Source: Balaenoptera acutorostrata (taxonomy: Eukaryota > Chordata > Mammalia > Artiodactyla > Balaenopteridae). Taken from it: 64,000 bases of DNA. The stretch is from positions 26,186,236-26,250,235 of the forward strand of contig NC_080071.1 in NCBI RefSeq assembly GCF_949987535.1, read 5' to 3'. The position numbers and the translations under genes are program-made. Of the stretch, positions 1 through 11,449 are shown in pieces (within the stretch, counting starts at the first letter, position 1; each line of letters starts with the position of its first letter). The notes below the pieces were generated by a model. The model did no database searches. It saw only the letters and a program-made list of their open reading frames with translations, and had not been told where the DNA came from.

Positions 1-690
1 AATGTTATTCCAGTATCTCATTTCAGTTTTTCAGCAGTCGTTTGTTCCCAGAATAACCATAAGACATGCCTAAGTGAAAAAGTTAATAACTGTTTCACAC
101 AGTGAGAAAGAAGGACAAGTTGGGGAGTGGTGAAGGGAGAAGTGTTTAGAAGAGAGGGGAAAACACGAGGAGAGGAAAGAGAACATTTATCAGAGTCCAG
201 GACACATCAGACTTTTTACTGTTAATTCTTGAGCTGTCTGGCATCAACTGAAGCACTTTTAGGGACTACCTTGTTTCACTGATTTTTAAAAGCACATCTT
301 CTCACATTTAACTTCTCTGTAACTTAGATGTAACTTACCATCAATGGTATGTCATAATTTAATTGGAAGCATAAAAGATAATGATGCTTCTTGTGATTTA
401 AGGTGCCATAGAATCAATGAAATATGCTATATTCAGTCTTTCTGGTACATCTGGGGGGTATTATTTTATGAACTTACCATGCAAACTATCACTTTCTAGA
501 TCTAACATTCCCGTACTGTGATAGCACTAGGAATAACCGATTTATATCCATTTTTGTAATTTTACCTTTCCCTCGCTTTTCTAAATATTTATTTTATATC
601 AGTGCAAAGCATGTGTATCAGTGTAAAACATGTATATTCCTGTAAAAGAAATGGAATCAATACTGTTAGAATCGCAAAATACTAAAGGTT
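1..690. other. Unannotated AT-rich intergenic or intronic sequence
   Basis: No repeat family, exon or RNA gene could be recognised on either strand. Stop codons are dense and base composition is typical of mammalian non-coding DNA. Confidence 0.6.
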
Positions 691-870
691 AGGACTCTTA
701 GAAAACATCTCCTGAAATCTTCTCATTCTACAAGTGAAGAAGCTGAGACTGAAGAGGATCTGACTTACCGGGGGATCTCCAGCTGGTCACTGGCAGAACC
801 AGCCAGGGAACCCCATCTCTGGGCTCCTACCTGATCCTGTTCTTTTCCACTCTGTTTACCTAATTTTCAT
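691..870 (-). repeat. MIR-type SINE fragment
   Basis: Read forward, the segment follows the reverse complement of the MIR core: a stretch like 'tcattctacaagtgaagaagctgagactgaa' of the conserved 'fall in mRNA-like' core (split here as tcattctacaagtgaaga and agctgagactgaa), then a degraded 'ggtcactggcagaaccagccagg' equivalent. MIR is an ancient tRNA-derived SINE mobilised by L2. The copy is strongly diverged and its ends are approximate. Confidence 0.5.
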
Positions 871-1795
871 GCTGCTTTAAGCTGCTGCTTCGACACAACA
901 TCTTGCATAAAAGCATTAGATAACTAAAAACCCAAATATAAAGTTGCACGTATGTCCCAAAGCACCCAGCTTTTTGAATGTCAAAAAAGGTTATTCTTTG
1001 TGTTTCCCTTTTTTTAGCACAACTTGCCAGAAAAATTGCATATACAGAAACAGCCAGCAGAGGGAGTCTTTATTTCTCAGTGCAACTAGAGAAAGAAAAC
1101 AATGCTTTGAAAATTACAACTTTAACATTGTTAACCCTATAGAGGTACTGCTTAAAATAGTTGCAAGCTTCTAAAAAATTTAAATCTATTTTTAAACATT
1201 CTTGACTATTTGAATTTTTAAGATAAATTATGTCTACATCTTTAATAAGAAGGGTTGGGGATGGGTTGGGGTGGTATATATATAGTCACTTCAGGTGGTA
1301 TATAATATAAAGTCCCCTTTCCTGCAACTCAAGCTGGAGATCCTCCTTGGCATTTAGAATGGTGATGTCAAAATTTTTCTTCAAATCCTGATAGAACCAC
1401 CCAAACTAATTTCACTTCTGAAACTATAAAATAATATTCCTGATATTTCACAAATACAACTGAATGTATATGCCCAAATATGCAGGCCCAATTAGGAGGC
1501 TATCAAGAATATAGGACAATGCTGTTTAGCCAAAATGGTTTTTTAATTGCTCTTTTGAAACTGTCTTAAGAGAAAGCATTTTTAATATCATACAGGGGTA
1601 GAAAATCTTTACCTTTCAGAGGGTTTAATACCCGAAATATCTGAAATAACCAAAAGTCTTACTTCTTTTTTTCTGACAAAAGAAATTCTTATTTTCTAGA
1701 TTTGGCTTAGGGTGCTGGGGTACAGCCAGGAGAGCCAGCCGTAAGACTGCTCCCCCCAAGCAAGAGTCTTAGACTGTTAATCAGCCCAGCTATTT
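871..1795. other. Unannotated AT-rich sequence
   Basis: No family could be recognised. It includes a 76-codon open frame from 944 that lies in AT-rich sequence without splice sites or similarity to a known protein. I regard that frame as chance. Confidence 0.55.
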
Positions 1796-1799
1796 TTAA

Positions 1800-2050
1800 T
1801 CTGCCTTCATTGCCAAACGTGGACCAGACACTGTAGTTTGCAAACTAATATGAGGCATGGCCCTCATTCTCATGGAGGTTCAGTCCAGGTGCTTGTGGCG
1901 ATGGTACACTCCAGAATCTGCTCTGGGATCAGATCCTACACCATTAGCTTATCAATGATGAGTCTCAGATTCCTCATCCTGTAAAATGGGCAAAATGATG
2001 GCAAACTGATAGCACTCAATTCATAACAGTGACTATTATTATAAATTTTT
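1800..2050. repeat. Old L2-like (minus) followed by MIR-like (plus) scraps
   Basis: About 1,820-1,890 resembles the reversed L2 3' end (a 'cagacactgtag' match to the 'caggcactgtgc' motif, then 'ctcatggaggttcagtc'). About 1,930-2,045 resembles the 3' half of a plus-strand MIR, with 'gattcctcatcctgtaaaat' followed by a 'gggcaaaatgatg' stretch. Both are heavily diverged, and the family calls rest on short motif matches. Confidence 0.4.
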
Positions 2051-2191
2051 TAAAGCAAAATTAGTAAGTCTCAAGAGATTCCTATTGAGCTCCAAGGAAC
2101 TCTGACATATGGTTTACTCACTATATCTTTGAGGTAAGACTGGAGTGTACAACGAGGGAAAAATAGCTAGGAAGGCAACAGACAGACTGGT

Positions 2192-2217
2192 AAAAAAAAA
2201 AAAAAAAAAAAAAAAAG
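2192..2217 (+). repeat. Poly(A) tract, about 26 A
   Basis: This is an uninterrupted A run with no recognisable retroelement body immediately upstream. It may be the tail of an element too short or too old to recognise, or a simple repeat. On the minus strand it encodes the poly-F stretch of a spurious frame. Confidence 0.85.
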
Positions 2218-2329
2218 GTGAGATTTGTCTGATGAGTAGACTATGGGTGAAAGGCAAGGGCATTGCAGCTGCGCAATGGCGCGCAGCTCTGCAGCACGAG
2301 TGTGCCCATCAATTCTGACAGGCAGCCCC

Positions 2330-2520
2330 TGTGCCAGGCGGGGCCCACCCGGGCTCAGTCCTGACTTGTCATTCATTAGCACTGTGCTTTGGGTAAGATA
2401 CTTAACTTCTCCAGGGCTCACTTTTCTCATCCCAGCCTGGGTTTGTCCACCAATCTTGTAGGGTTCTTATGAGGATTAAAGAGAGCATAATCAGCGCTGA
2501 ACACAGTATAGCTGTTTTTA
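2330..2520 (+). repeat. MIR SINE, plus strand
   Basis: The order of motifs matches MIR: a 'gctttgggtaagatacttaa' stretch like the 'ccttgggcaagttacttaac' core, then 'cttttctcatc', then 'gggttcttatgaggattaaa' and 'gctgaacacagta', as in the MIR 3' half. The middle is diverged by an insertion around 2,430. Confidence 0.7.
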
Positions 2521-2774
2521 TTTCTACTGGTGTGGAGGGCAGGGAGTACTCAAAATTGCTCACAGGAACAAGCTGGGAGGGAGAGAGGGGCCAGAGACAG
2601 AGCTCATGAAAAAGCAAGGTGGACCAGCTGAGGTGGGCCCTGAGTGCACAGCTTCTTACCACAAGGTATGCAATCCAGGAAAAAGGAAATGAATGCCACA
2701 GAGACACAAATGCAGAGATGGAAATGCCAATGACAGGTCAGTATCAAAAAAGCCCAATTTTGTTTTTTCAAAAA

Positions 2775-2905
2775 TTGTGTTTATTCAATGAATAGTAATT
2801 ATATCCCAACTTTGTACATTCCCTGTGCTGGGCACTTGAGTCTAATGATGATCAAAGATGACACAGCCCCTACCATCATATAGCTCACATTCCAGTAATG
2901 TCACC
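2775..2905 (-). repeat. L2 3' end fragment, minus strand
   Basis: The segment reads like the reversed L2 3' terminus: 'gtttattcaatgaatagtaa', 'ccctgtgctgggcacttgag', then 'gacacagcccctaccatcat' and 'agctcacattcca'. L2 is an extinct CR1-clade LINE, and this is a short non-coding 3' piece. Confidence 0.65.
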
Positions 2906-3370
2906 TCTGTCTACCGAAACAATGTCTTAACACTAGGTACAACTGTACCTCTTTCAAATATGTAAGCCAGAAGTCCCTGCCTGATATTCCCTAGGAGAGT
3001 GAAAGAAGTAATCTAACCACCTATCTTATTCGATTTAAATCTACATTCCCAGATTTTTAAAAAATATATTTATCAGCATATAGTAGTTGGATTAATTTTT
3101 TTTTAATTCAAATTAGAGTCTGTATACAGAAAGTGAGCTGAGGGAACAAGAATTTGAGAGGCATACTGTGTTTCGTTCCCTGGCTGCATTGTATCAAGGA
3201 CAACTACTTTTTGTTTGATTCATTTGCTACAAGAAAACTTTTGGATAACTATCAATACTTAATAGGATAGAGCCCCCCCCCAAAAAAATTTAAATCACGG
3301 TAATAGGGAGATTTTAAACTGTTTATGAAACTAGTAAAACATGCCATTCCCCAGATGAGGAGAAAAAAAA
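2906..3370. other. Unannotated AT-rich sequence
   Basis: No repeat family or exon was recognised. There is a short C-run followed by an A-run at about 3,272-3,288. Confidence 0.5.
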
Positions 3371-3374
3371 GAAA

Positions 3375-3610
3375 TTCACATTTGTTGAGCTTCTACTAAG
3401 TGTCAAGTACTTCTAAATATTTATCCTATTTAATCCTCACAACTGTTCTGTGAGGAAGCATCATTATCCGCAAAACAGAGAAACTGAATTTTTGAAAGGT
3501 TTAAAAGAAGACACCTAAAGTCACAACACTGATCAGTGACAGAGCTGAGTTCAAACTCAGGGTTTCCTGGCTAAAACACACAAACAATCTCCACTACAGC
3601 ACACTTCGTA
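3375..3610 (-). repeat. MIR SINE, nearly full length, minus strand
   Basis: In forward reading it follows the whole reversed MIR: 'ttgttgagcttctactaagt', 'tatttaatcctcacaact', a degraded 'gaggaaactgag' region, 'acctaaagtcacaac', 'gtgacagagctgagttcaaa', then 'ctccactacagcacac'. This is one of the better preserved MIR copies in the window. Confidence 0.8.
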
Positions 3611-4025
3611 AAAACTCACTTTTAGGGAAAGGAAACATTTTTTGAAAACACAGAATCCATTCATCTATGTGGTACCCTTCCTGGGTGAATATGCAACTAT
3701 GTTACCCTGTATAAAAATTAAAAGGGCAGAAGAAAGATCAAGGTTTAGGGAGAACGAGAGCTCCAGGTAAACAGCAATAACAGTACTCACTACCACTTCC
3801 CAACCACTTTCCAAGCAAGCCAGCCATCTAAACTCAGGTCACCATCTCTGCACTCCATTACCCTCCCCTACACAGGAAATCTGCTCTCTCCCCACTTACT
3901 ACGCCTTCTACAATCTCCAATCAAGCAATAGAATACATTTGTTCAAAAAGCATAACTATATTCTATACCTGGCAAGACAATAATAAAAATCCAAGGGACA
4001 AACATTTTCTGCATGCCTAATACAC
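3611..4025. other. Unannotated sequence
   Basis: No recognisable repeat or exon was seen on either strand. Confidence 0.5.
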
Positions 4026-4029
4026 TGGA

Positions 4030-4500
4030 GTTACTTGCAGTGGAGACAGCTAGTTCCCCACCGAAAGCCATCCTCCCCATTTCCTAATTCTGATGAGAAG
4101 GGCAGTGCGTGGAGGTCAAGGCCCACATTTCCTGGCTTCCCTTGGATCCAGACCACGTGACACAATCCTAGCCAGTAAGATATGATCAGAAGCTCCTGGT
4201 TATTCCCCAGTGGCACGTTAATAACTGGCAGAACTAGCCTGTATGCCCTTGGTTCTTCCCATTTTGTATGCCAGGAATGTGAGCCGGATGACTAGCAATC
4301 TGCATTTATCTTTCCATAAAAGGAAAAGGGACCCACACTAAGGAAGATACAATAGAAAGCAAGAAGGAGCTTGGTTGCCTGAGGACATTGCTGGACGGCT
4401 ACATTAGCTTGGGACCAATTCTTCTTGTAAAGTGAAAGAAAAATAAATCTCTCCCCTGTTTAATATGCTGTCATTTGAGTTGTCCGGTTACATGAAATTA
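4030..4500 (+). repeat. Ancient LTR-like interspersed repeat, family not certain
   Basis: The block ends with 'aaataaatctctcccctgtt' and 'taatatgctgtcatttgag', resembling old mammalian interspersed repeats whose 3' end reads 'aataaacttctatcttgttt'. Upstream, 'cctagccagtaagatatgat' resembles the 'ctggccaatgagatgtaagc' block of the same group. I recognise the pattern but cannot name the family reliably. It could be an LTR or a non-autonomous DNA element. Confidence 0.5.
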
Positions 4501-5680
4501 AATTCAGCCTGTAACTGACAAAGCACTTTATTTAAAGGGTCTTTCCCTTCAAAATGTAAAATCTAGTTGTAAGACAAAATACAACAAATTTTGAAAACCA
4601 AATAATGCAAGATATATAAAACATACACAAGGTCCATAGAAAAAACGAAAAGTCAAATATGAAAAGCCAGAAAGCTTAAGATACACCCTAAGGAGAGCTA
4701 ATAAGACTTAAATATCATAAAAGGTAATAACAAAATTGATGTCACATGGCAGTAGTTATTCCATTGAGAAATGAGTAATAAAGGTGCATCCGTTGACACC
4801 CGAGTCAAGACACCATTAAGACGGATGTAATAAGAAACAGTCTTAGAAGGTTTCAGGATGGTACCACAGCCTGAGCTGGGACACAGACAACAACAGGATC
4901 CTGGAGTTGTCCACAGGTCATGGAGCACAAAACTGGGTGCAGAAGTACAGAGGGACAAACAGCAAACCCTGTTTGGAGCACAAGGAGAAAAACAATGTGC
5001 TGGAGTGGAGGCTTCAGATGAAGCTGAGGAAACCCCTGTGCATCCAGGCCGCGAAGCACAGCGAATGCTACATTCGCTTGGACTGATTTTGTATGTATTT
5101 AAAAGCTTCTGGGCAAAATAGTGATATAATGATGATCTATATTCTTTCATTCTTTACAAAATTGTTTTTAGAAATTCACAGCAATAATTCTAATTGTATG
5201 AGGAGGGAAATGAATATAACAAACTATTCTCTTGTATAGATGGGGAATTGGATCTTTTGATAAATGGCATTGCTCCATATTATACTCATGAATTTTGGAT
5301 TTTCAAATGATTTGAATCTTATAAAAAATATATTCCAAAAAGTATTGCTTTTTTCTCTGAGATTCTGGAAGACACGTTAGAATGTTGTGTGCCTATGAAA
5401 GTCTCTCATAATTGTAGTATGGCTAAAGAATGTAGAAATGCTTGGAAACAATATGCAGAACAATTTTAATCTGACAGAGGTAGAAACCTTCCTACCCACA
5501 GAATCAGAATACGGGCATCTGGCCTTCAGACCTTCCAACCTTTATATAAAAAGAATGTGAATTTTATATTGCACTTAGTATAAGCCTTACAATGCTTGAG
5601 TTTTTGTTAACTCTCTGGGACCTTAAAATAGTTTCTTGATGTAATGAACCCAATTAGAGCGCTGGGTAAAACTGTCTTTC
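4501..5680. other. Unannotated sequence with a GC-richer core near 4,840-5,070
   Basis: No repeat family was recognised. The core at 4,840-5,070 carries the longest non-repeat open frame of the window (minus strand, 150 codons, 4,698-5,150). Its translation matches nothing I know and its 5' end lacks a convincing start or splice context. Confidence 0.45.
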
Positions 5681-5714
5681 CATCTCTCTCTCTCTATTAC
5701 TCTCTCCCTCTCTC

Positions 5715-5774
<60 letters not shown>

Positions 5775-5776
5775 AC
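5681..5776 (+). repeat. Compound (TC)n-(CA)n microsatellite
   Basis: An interrupted pyrimidine TC array (CTCTCT with CCC and ATTA interruptions) becomes a pure TC run at about 5,720-5,750. It then switches directly to about 13 CA units ending at 5,776. This is a simple tandem repeat, probably length-polymorphic. Confidence 0.95.
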
Positions 5777-5964
5777 TTTGTTGCTTACAATTGCTGTCTG
5801 AATAAAATGTTTTCTACACTAGAGCATATGGGAGTTGGTGGAGGTGCAGAGGAAGATGAAAAGATTTGCCTAAGCTAATTCCAGACTAGAAGTTGAATGG
5901 CCGTTATACACACCATAAGGCAATTTCATTAACATATTAATTTCAGGCGGTAACACATATCTAA

Positions 5965-6110
5965 TAAGAGAAACACAGTGGAAGTCACAAGACCTAGATT
6001 CTATTTCTAGCTTTGCCATTGACCTTCTGGGTGACCTTGCATAAGTCACTCAACATCCAAGAGACTCAGTCTTCTCATTTGAAAAAAAAAAGGCATAAGC
6101 TAGTAGTTAT
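5965..6110 (+). repeat. MIR SINE, plus strand
   Basis: Clear MIR core motifs appear in order: 'agacctagattctatttcta', 'gctttgccattgacc', 'gggtgaccttgcataagtca', then 'actcagtcttctcatttg' ending in an A run. These match the MIR body from its tRNA-related half through the core. Confidence 0.85.
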
Positions 6111-7334
6111 CTGAGAAAAATGCTATGAGGTGAAGAACTCATTCAGAACACTTGATGAGGATACGATCGTTTCTGAGAGAGATGATGAAACTTTCTTCAC
6201 TGGAACCTTGATTACTAGAATCAAGGAAATTGGATCCTGATAGAATTAGAAAAAGTCAAAAATTTCTTTCCAAGTTACTTGATAGAGAGTCCACTGAACT
6301 ACTCTGTTCCTCAAAGATCAAAGTATATTTGATGTGCTACAAAAAAGACCCATACCATGTTAAGAGCCGTGTTTAAAGTTCAAGTTCCCAACCAGTCTCA
6401 GGAGACCTTATGCCCACTTAGATCAGATATACTTGCTGATAAGAAAATTACTCCCTAGCACTATTAAGCATTTTCAGAAATGCCCTCAGCCTTTCAAATG
6501 ATTAGGATTCCAGCTGACAAATTATTTTGCGAGAACCACTCGTTCAGGATGTGCCAACTCTATGCCAAACCTGTGGGAAAAGCACCTACGTTCTTTGCAA
6601 AATGAGAAGCTGCCCCCAAAATACTGAGAAATGCTTGTATTAATTTGTATCATCTTAAATTATGGTGCATATAGAAAACCAGTTAATTACAAGTGTGGAA
6701 TAATTTCCTATCTTAGAAAAAAAAGGCATGGTGTAACCAGAGCAGATGGATATTTTTTAGTCAGAAAAACACCCAGTTCCTAAAATAAGAGATACTAAGA
6801 TGTTCAGAACAGTCTTATCAACAATGGGTCCTCTGGGGATTAAACTGTCGGGAGAAAGAAATAGCATTAAGTATTTTCAGTAAATGATGTGCTAAATTAT
6901 ATGAACATTTAATATGTGTACCAACTGGAAAGGAATAACATGGACTTGGGCTTAGGGAATTTTGACTTATGTTAATTATTATAATAGAAACCTGACTAGA
7001 AGCTTATTATAAAAGAACCAAGAGAAATCACAATGATGTATCCATTGGCAGCTCAGACCTAACATCAATTATAATCACAGCTTTGCAGAGTAATCTTGTT
7101 TTGCTACTTACCAACCAGTGCTGGATGTTATTTTCTAGCTAAGTTTTACTCATACAAATTTCCTCTAGATTAACTGCTCCAAATCCTTGAAAATGATAGC
7201 ATCTTCTTCTAATGTTTTATACTCTAATAAGAAATGGTTTAAATACTTTATTATAATTATGAAAATTCAAAATATATTATTTGAGTCACAGAATTATAGA
7301 CACAAATAAGACTGAAGAGAGCATTGAATGAAAA
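6111..7334. other. Unannotated AT-rich sequence
   Basis: No repeat, exon or RNA gene was recognised in about 1.2 kb. Confidence 0.5.
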
Positions 7335-7460
7335 TCTCTCCACTATTATATTATAGGTGAGAAAGTAGTGACTCAGAGAGTTTAAATGACTTGCCCAAGA
7401 TCACACAGCTAGGAAATGGAGAATCCAGGTGGCATGCTTTCCACCGCACCAACATGTTGT
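7335..7460 (-). repeat. MIR SINE fragment, minus strand
   Basis: The motif 'gacttgcccaagatcacaca' followed by 'gctaggaaatgg' is the reversed MIR core. It is preceded by a degraded 'gaaactgaggc' region and followed by 'tccaccgcaccaacatg', equivalent to the reversed MIR 5' end. Confidence 0.8.
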
Positions 7461-8835
7461 GCAAAAAAACCACATGATGAAAATTTCTTGGTTAATCCAA
7501 ACTGCAGTATTAACTGGATAAAGAAGAATCCAAACATAAGGATATAGATTTGATATATGCTATTATACCTTTTCACATTGCCAGTGACTCAGGTAATCTA
7601 TATGGTCATTATTAATGTACTACTAAGTCTAAATCAAAATAAAGACTCCAGCTCAAAGCAAAATATTTTTAATTAAATTTACTTAAGATGAAAGAAAGAC
7701 ATCAAGAAAGATAAGAACAAATGTTGGCAAAATTATCATATACTGTTTTACTGCCAAGTAAAATGTCCCTGGTGAATAAGTAGTCAACTGGATAAGAAAA
7801 TAAATTAAAAACCTAAAAAGTAAAAACAATAAAAAGAGACAGTTCTTTTAAAAGACACCCTAATGGTAAGATGTGTCATTTTCAAATAAATTAAACCATG
7901 ACCTTTGACTTAATGAAATACACTAATAGTTAACCATTAAAAGTCAGGTACAGAAATAAACATTACAGTTTCTAGCGTCACCAAAACCATTCAGAAAGCA
8001 CAGTGTCAAAATGTGTTCTGGTGCTTTTTTTTTTTTCTTCTATACAACAGATTTGATTCTTTAAGGATTTCAATACACGGTTCTTATTTGGTGTATTCAC
8101 AAGAGAAGTTCAGTATATTCAGCTTTACTTAAATGCTACATTACACGGTGTATTTATTACCTTATAAAATAACGATGTGGCCAGTAAGACATAGAAATAA
8201 ACTTTACAAAAAACCAACAGACAAAATATTTTCACACGCAGGACTGACTGCATTAATAATTAACAGAAAGCCTTTTCACAAGGGAACTTAATGGAAAGTT
8301 TTTCTTAAGCAAGTAAGCAGAAACTCAACAGAAATGGGTAGAAAACCAGAGGAAAGTAAACTGGTGCCACATGTTTTAAACAGTAAAACAATTATACAGT
8401 CCGTTCAACAATGAAGATGGATGTATTATGAATTATAGTGAAACAAAGAATCTGCTCCGTAGTAAACAAACATAAAACGTAATAGCTAGCAGATTGCCTA
8501 TTGAACTAAAGGCAAAGAGGCCTGAAGTTACAGTAGAAGGGAAAAAAAAAAAAAAGAAAGAAAAATCTTCAATACAGTCTCTATCACAATGCCCTGCAAT
8601 CGAGACCAAACTACTTTCACATGGAGCTTTTTTTTTTTACTACAGAGATGTTCTGGCCCAGCTTTTTTTTAATAGTCTAATTTCAATAATCTATCCTTTA
8701 ATCGCCTATAGCCTCAATGAATTGTAGCCTCTCTCAGGATATGTAACGAAAGTTTCCAACACATTAATAAACACAGTAACGGGAAATTGAAAAACGGCAA
8801 GAAAAAGAAAAGAAAAAAAAGCAGAAGTCACATAC
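7461..8835. other. Repeat-free AT-rich sequence, possibly untranslated
   Basis: No interspersed repeat is visible. It contains pyrimidine or A runs at about 8,025-8,036, 8,541-8,553 and 8,629-8,637. Several minus-strand AATAAA-like hexamers occur, for example near 8,150-8,160. If the candidate exon at 8,836-9,000 is real, this would be downstream intron or untranslated sequence of the same minus-strand transcript, but nothing proves it. Confidence 0.35.
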
Positions 8836-9000
8836 CCTTTTCTGTAGAACTATGGGCGTTATTGCAGGCAGAGTGACTCTTCTTGCACTCAAGCTCATGC
8901 CTGCTCTTAGAGCGATCCCCTCCCGTAGATCATGGACGAAATGAAAGAAATCTTTTACAGTTACTCCTTGGGAATCTCGGGGCTCAGTGCAAAGAAACAA
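8836..9000 (-). other. Candidate internal exon of an unidentified gene
   Basis: On the minus strand, a pyrimidine-rich acceptor (ttattactttcctag) ends at 9,001. It is followed by 165 bp (55 codons, phase 0 to 0) and then AGG|GTATGT, a reasonable donor. The frame is open throughout and encodes a hydrophilic segment including VKDFFHFVHDLREG. A TAG lies immediately upstream in frame, as expected at a splice acceptor. The segment holds five CpGs, many for this CpG-poor region. A CCAATCA motif lies about 90 bp away at 9,090-9,096. I do not recognise the protein. Alternatives are a lineage-specific non-coding exon or chance. The frame also runs on past the donor through a low-complexity poly-F stretch to 8,764. 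Confidence 0.3.
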
Positions 9001-9955
9001 CTAGGAAAGTAATAAATGTCACTCTGCTTATGTGATTCCAATCTACCAAAGCCAATTAAGGATGGCTGTGGGACAGGACAAGGCAGCAACCAATCAAAGC
9101 CCAGAAAACTCCGCCTTTGTCCTTGGAAACACATTCTGATACTTTTGTTTATGATATTTAAAGAACCAGATTAACAGCCATCTAGTTCACTTAACCTTTT
9201 TTTCCAAAACAGTGCAATTCAATGCCATTCTTTGTTGACTAGGCAGTTATGTCTTTACTTTACTAAAACATTTCAACATATGGCAGATAAGAAACTGTTT
9301 ACATTGGTCTATTTAAAGTGTATAAATATGCAGATGCACTAAATTTACTTATGCTACTCATAAAAGTGATAAATGGGTAGATTGAAACATATTATATGAG
9401 GCACAAAAAATAATCCTGAAGTTAGAATTGGTCCAAAAGTGTTAAACTTTACAAGTCGTAATAAAAGGATTTTAATATATATTTATGTATTTCGTCTCCT
9501 AAACAGCTAAAATTTCTGTATTATGGACATTTTAGCTATCCTTGAAGCTACACACTTAACTATTCCTGTTAAATATTACCTTAACAATCAACCTAAATAA
9601 TACTGTTAAATATAAATGGGGCATTAAACTACAACATATGAATTGCAAATGCTAATGTTTTTTTAAAAGCACAGATCTGTGTAATTGAGCATATTTCATT
9701 CAATTCAAAGCATTTAAATAATCATGCTCAAAGCATTCTCAAAATTTTAACAACCATTTTGCCTTTTTTCTTACAATAACTAAAAATTGTATTCCAGTAT
9801 TTTCGAGGGTTGGAGAAGGGTCCATTTCTGGGTAATGAGAAAATTTTCAATAATGTCTAAATAAAGAGTAAGAGAAACACAAAAATGACAAAAAGTATTG
9901 CAATATTAAAACTAATCTGAGTTTTTATATTATAAAATCCCTTTGGACCGATTCC
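9001..9955. other. Repeat-free AT-rich sequence
   Basis: No repeat family or exon was recognised. The stretch just beyond the candidate exon (9,040-9,130) has moderate GC and a CCAATCA motif that could be a CCAAT box for either strand. No CpG island is present. Confidence 0.4.
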
Positions 9956-10090
9956 TTAACAAGCACCTACTCAGTGCTCTTCAACCAGGACACAGAGAAT
10001 GACATGCTGCGTTCAGCATGAGGGGAGCTCCCTGTCACTTCTAGATCACAAAGTGGTTGTCGTAGTAACAGGGCAAAATGGGAGATTCTC
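9956..10090 (-). repeat. Possible L2 3' scrap, minus strand
   Basis: A short 'caagcacctactcagtgctc' followed by 'caggacacagagaatgac' resembles the reversed L2 3' terminus. The rest does not align by eye, so the call is weak. Confidence 0.3.
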
Positions 10091-10625
10091 GGCAACTCAG
10101 ATACAAACTTTCCATTTCATTATCTAGACTGCTACTGGGCAGAGTTCATTTGGGTGTGTTTTATATGCATGGTGATCTCATATTCCTCAAAAGAAAAAAA
10201 GAGACACTACAAACTCTAGGGTTCCCTACTTTGAATTTCAAAACCTACATAGCTCGTTCACAATGGCAGCTGGGGGGGGGGAATTCACTTAATAAAAAAG
10301 TCACAGACAGATCTAATTTGTGGGCATTCATTTTATTCTTATCCTACTAGGTTTATCATGGTCTTTTAAAATAAAACTACCAACAAAAATCTACTAATAC
10401 TGGGAGGGGAGTCACCATTTGTGAAGGAAAAGATTTTGGTTTAACCTTGAGTCACTTTTTTGGCAGGCACACAATAACAAAGCCCATGGTTACTACATAA
10501 TTTCAAGTTTATTATCTACAATTTTTCTTTCTTCTTTTCTCAATTTAGGCTTGAATATTACAAAGAAGTGTTATCTCTGGTCTCAGAAAGGGTTCCACCA
10601 TAATCAAAGCAATTCATTCCACTAA
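10091..10625. other. Unannotated sequence
   Basis: No recognised repeat or exon. A 90-codon plus-strand frame from 10,078 crosses a G run at 10,272-10,281 and has no recognisable similarity. Confidence 0.45.
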
Positions 10626-10627
10626 AT

Positions 10628-11010
10628 CATGAGGCAAAGAACCCACTATGTGCCAGGCAGTGTGTTAGGTGATAAGTACATGCTAATGAGTAAGATATGG
10701 TCACTGCCTCATAGTGAAATAGAGATACTCATTTTTAAATTAAAAATCACATTCAGTAAAGGGCTGAGTCTCATTGTGATTAAATGCCAAGTACCAGGGG
10801 TGCACCAAGGTAGAAGAAACTACACATCAGAGGTGAGATCACGGCAGGCTTCAAGGAGGAAACGACATTTGCTTTGAAAAGTGATCAAGAGAAAAGAACA
10901 CGCAGAACTTGATAACTGATGGAGATACAGAGTGAGGTTCTCAAAGCCGACTGCAAGTTTTGAAGTCTAGGCGAATGGGGAGTCAGAGATGCTGTTTTAC
11001 ATCACATGAT
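10628..11010 (-). repeat. L2 3' region, minus strand
   Basis: 'acccactatgtgccaggcag' and 'ggtcactgcctcatag' are the reversed L2 3' end. Further along, 'gcaggcttcaaggaggaaac' and 'gacatttgctttga' match the reversed L2 stretch that precedes its terminal domain. The LINE is non-functional and diverged. Confidence 0.75.
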
Positions 11011-11445
11011 AGAGCTTTTTAAACACTAAAATGAATCCTTCAAGTCAAAACAATGTCCAGGCTCTATATTCACTACAGTGCAACATACCTGTCCTTAAAA
11101 AATATTCTACAGACAGTGAACTGCTGAAGTATGATAGGTCATCTCTTTGGAACTCTTAAAGTTGAAGTTTATAAATTTTCAGTGAAAACCATGAAGAGGG
11201 AAATGTGGCATTTTGTGACTCTATGTTGCCAAAAATGTCTTTGAAAAAAACTCACATACTCTTTTCACAGTCAGCAGGCTGAAAGACTAATGAGGCGACA
11301 CTCACACTTAATAACAGGCAGAGTCTCATTTTTCAGCAATCTTTTCCACGTGTTCCTAGTGACTGTGCTTTATCTCACTTCCTAGTTATTGTAGACGCTG
11401 ATTCAAAATTTAACTTTAGCCCATGCTTTTTTTTTTTTTTTTAAC
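11011..11445. other. Unannotated sequence
   Basis: No recognisable repeat or exon was seen. Confidence 0.45.
11430..11443 (+). repeat. T homopolymer
   Basis: A run of about 14 to 15 T adjoins the following MIR-like fragment; no element body can be attached to it. Confidence 0.7.
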
Positions 11446-11449
11446 CATT

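Noticed and set aside
2167..2430. 87-codon minus-strand frame ending in a poly-F stretch
   Set aside because: The poly-F is the translation of a 26-A tract, and the remainder overlaps a MIR.
4698..5150. 150-codon minus-strand frame, the longest outside repeats
   Set aside because: It has no recognisable domain, no consistent start context and no splice signals. Overlapping frames on both strands suggest a compositional effect of the GC-richer core.
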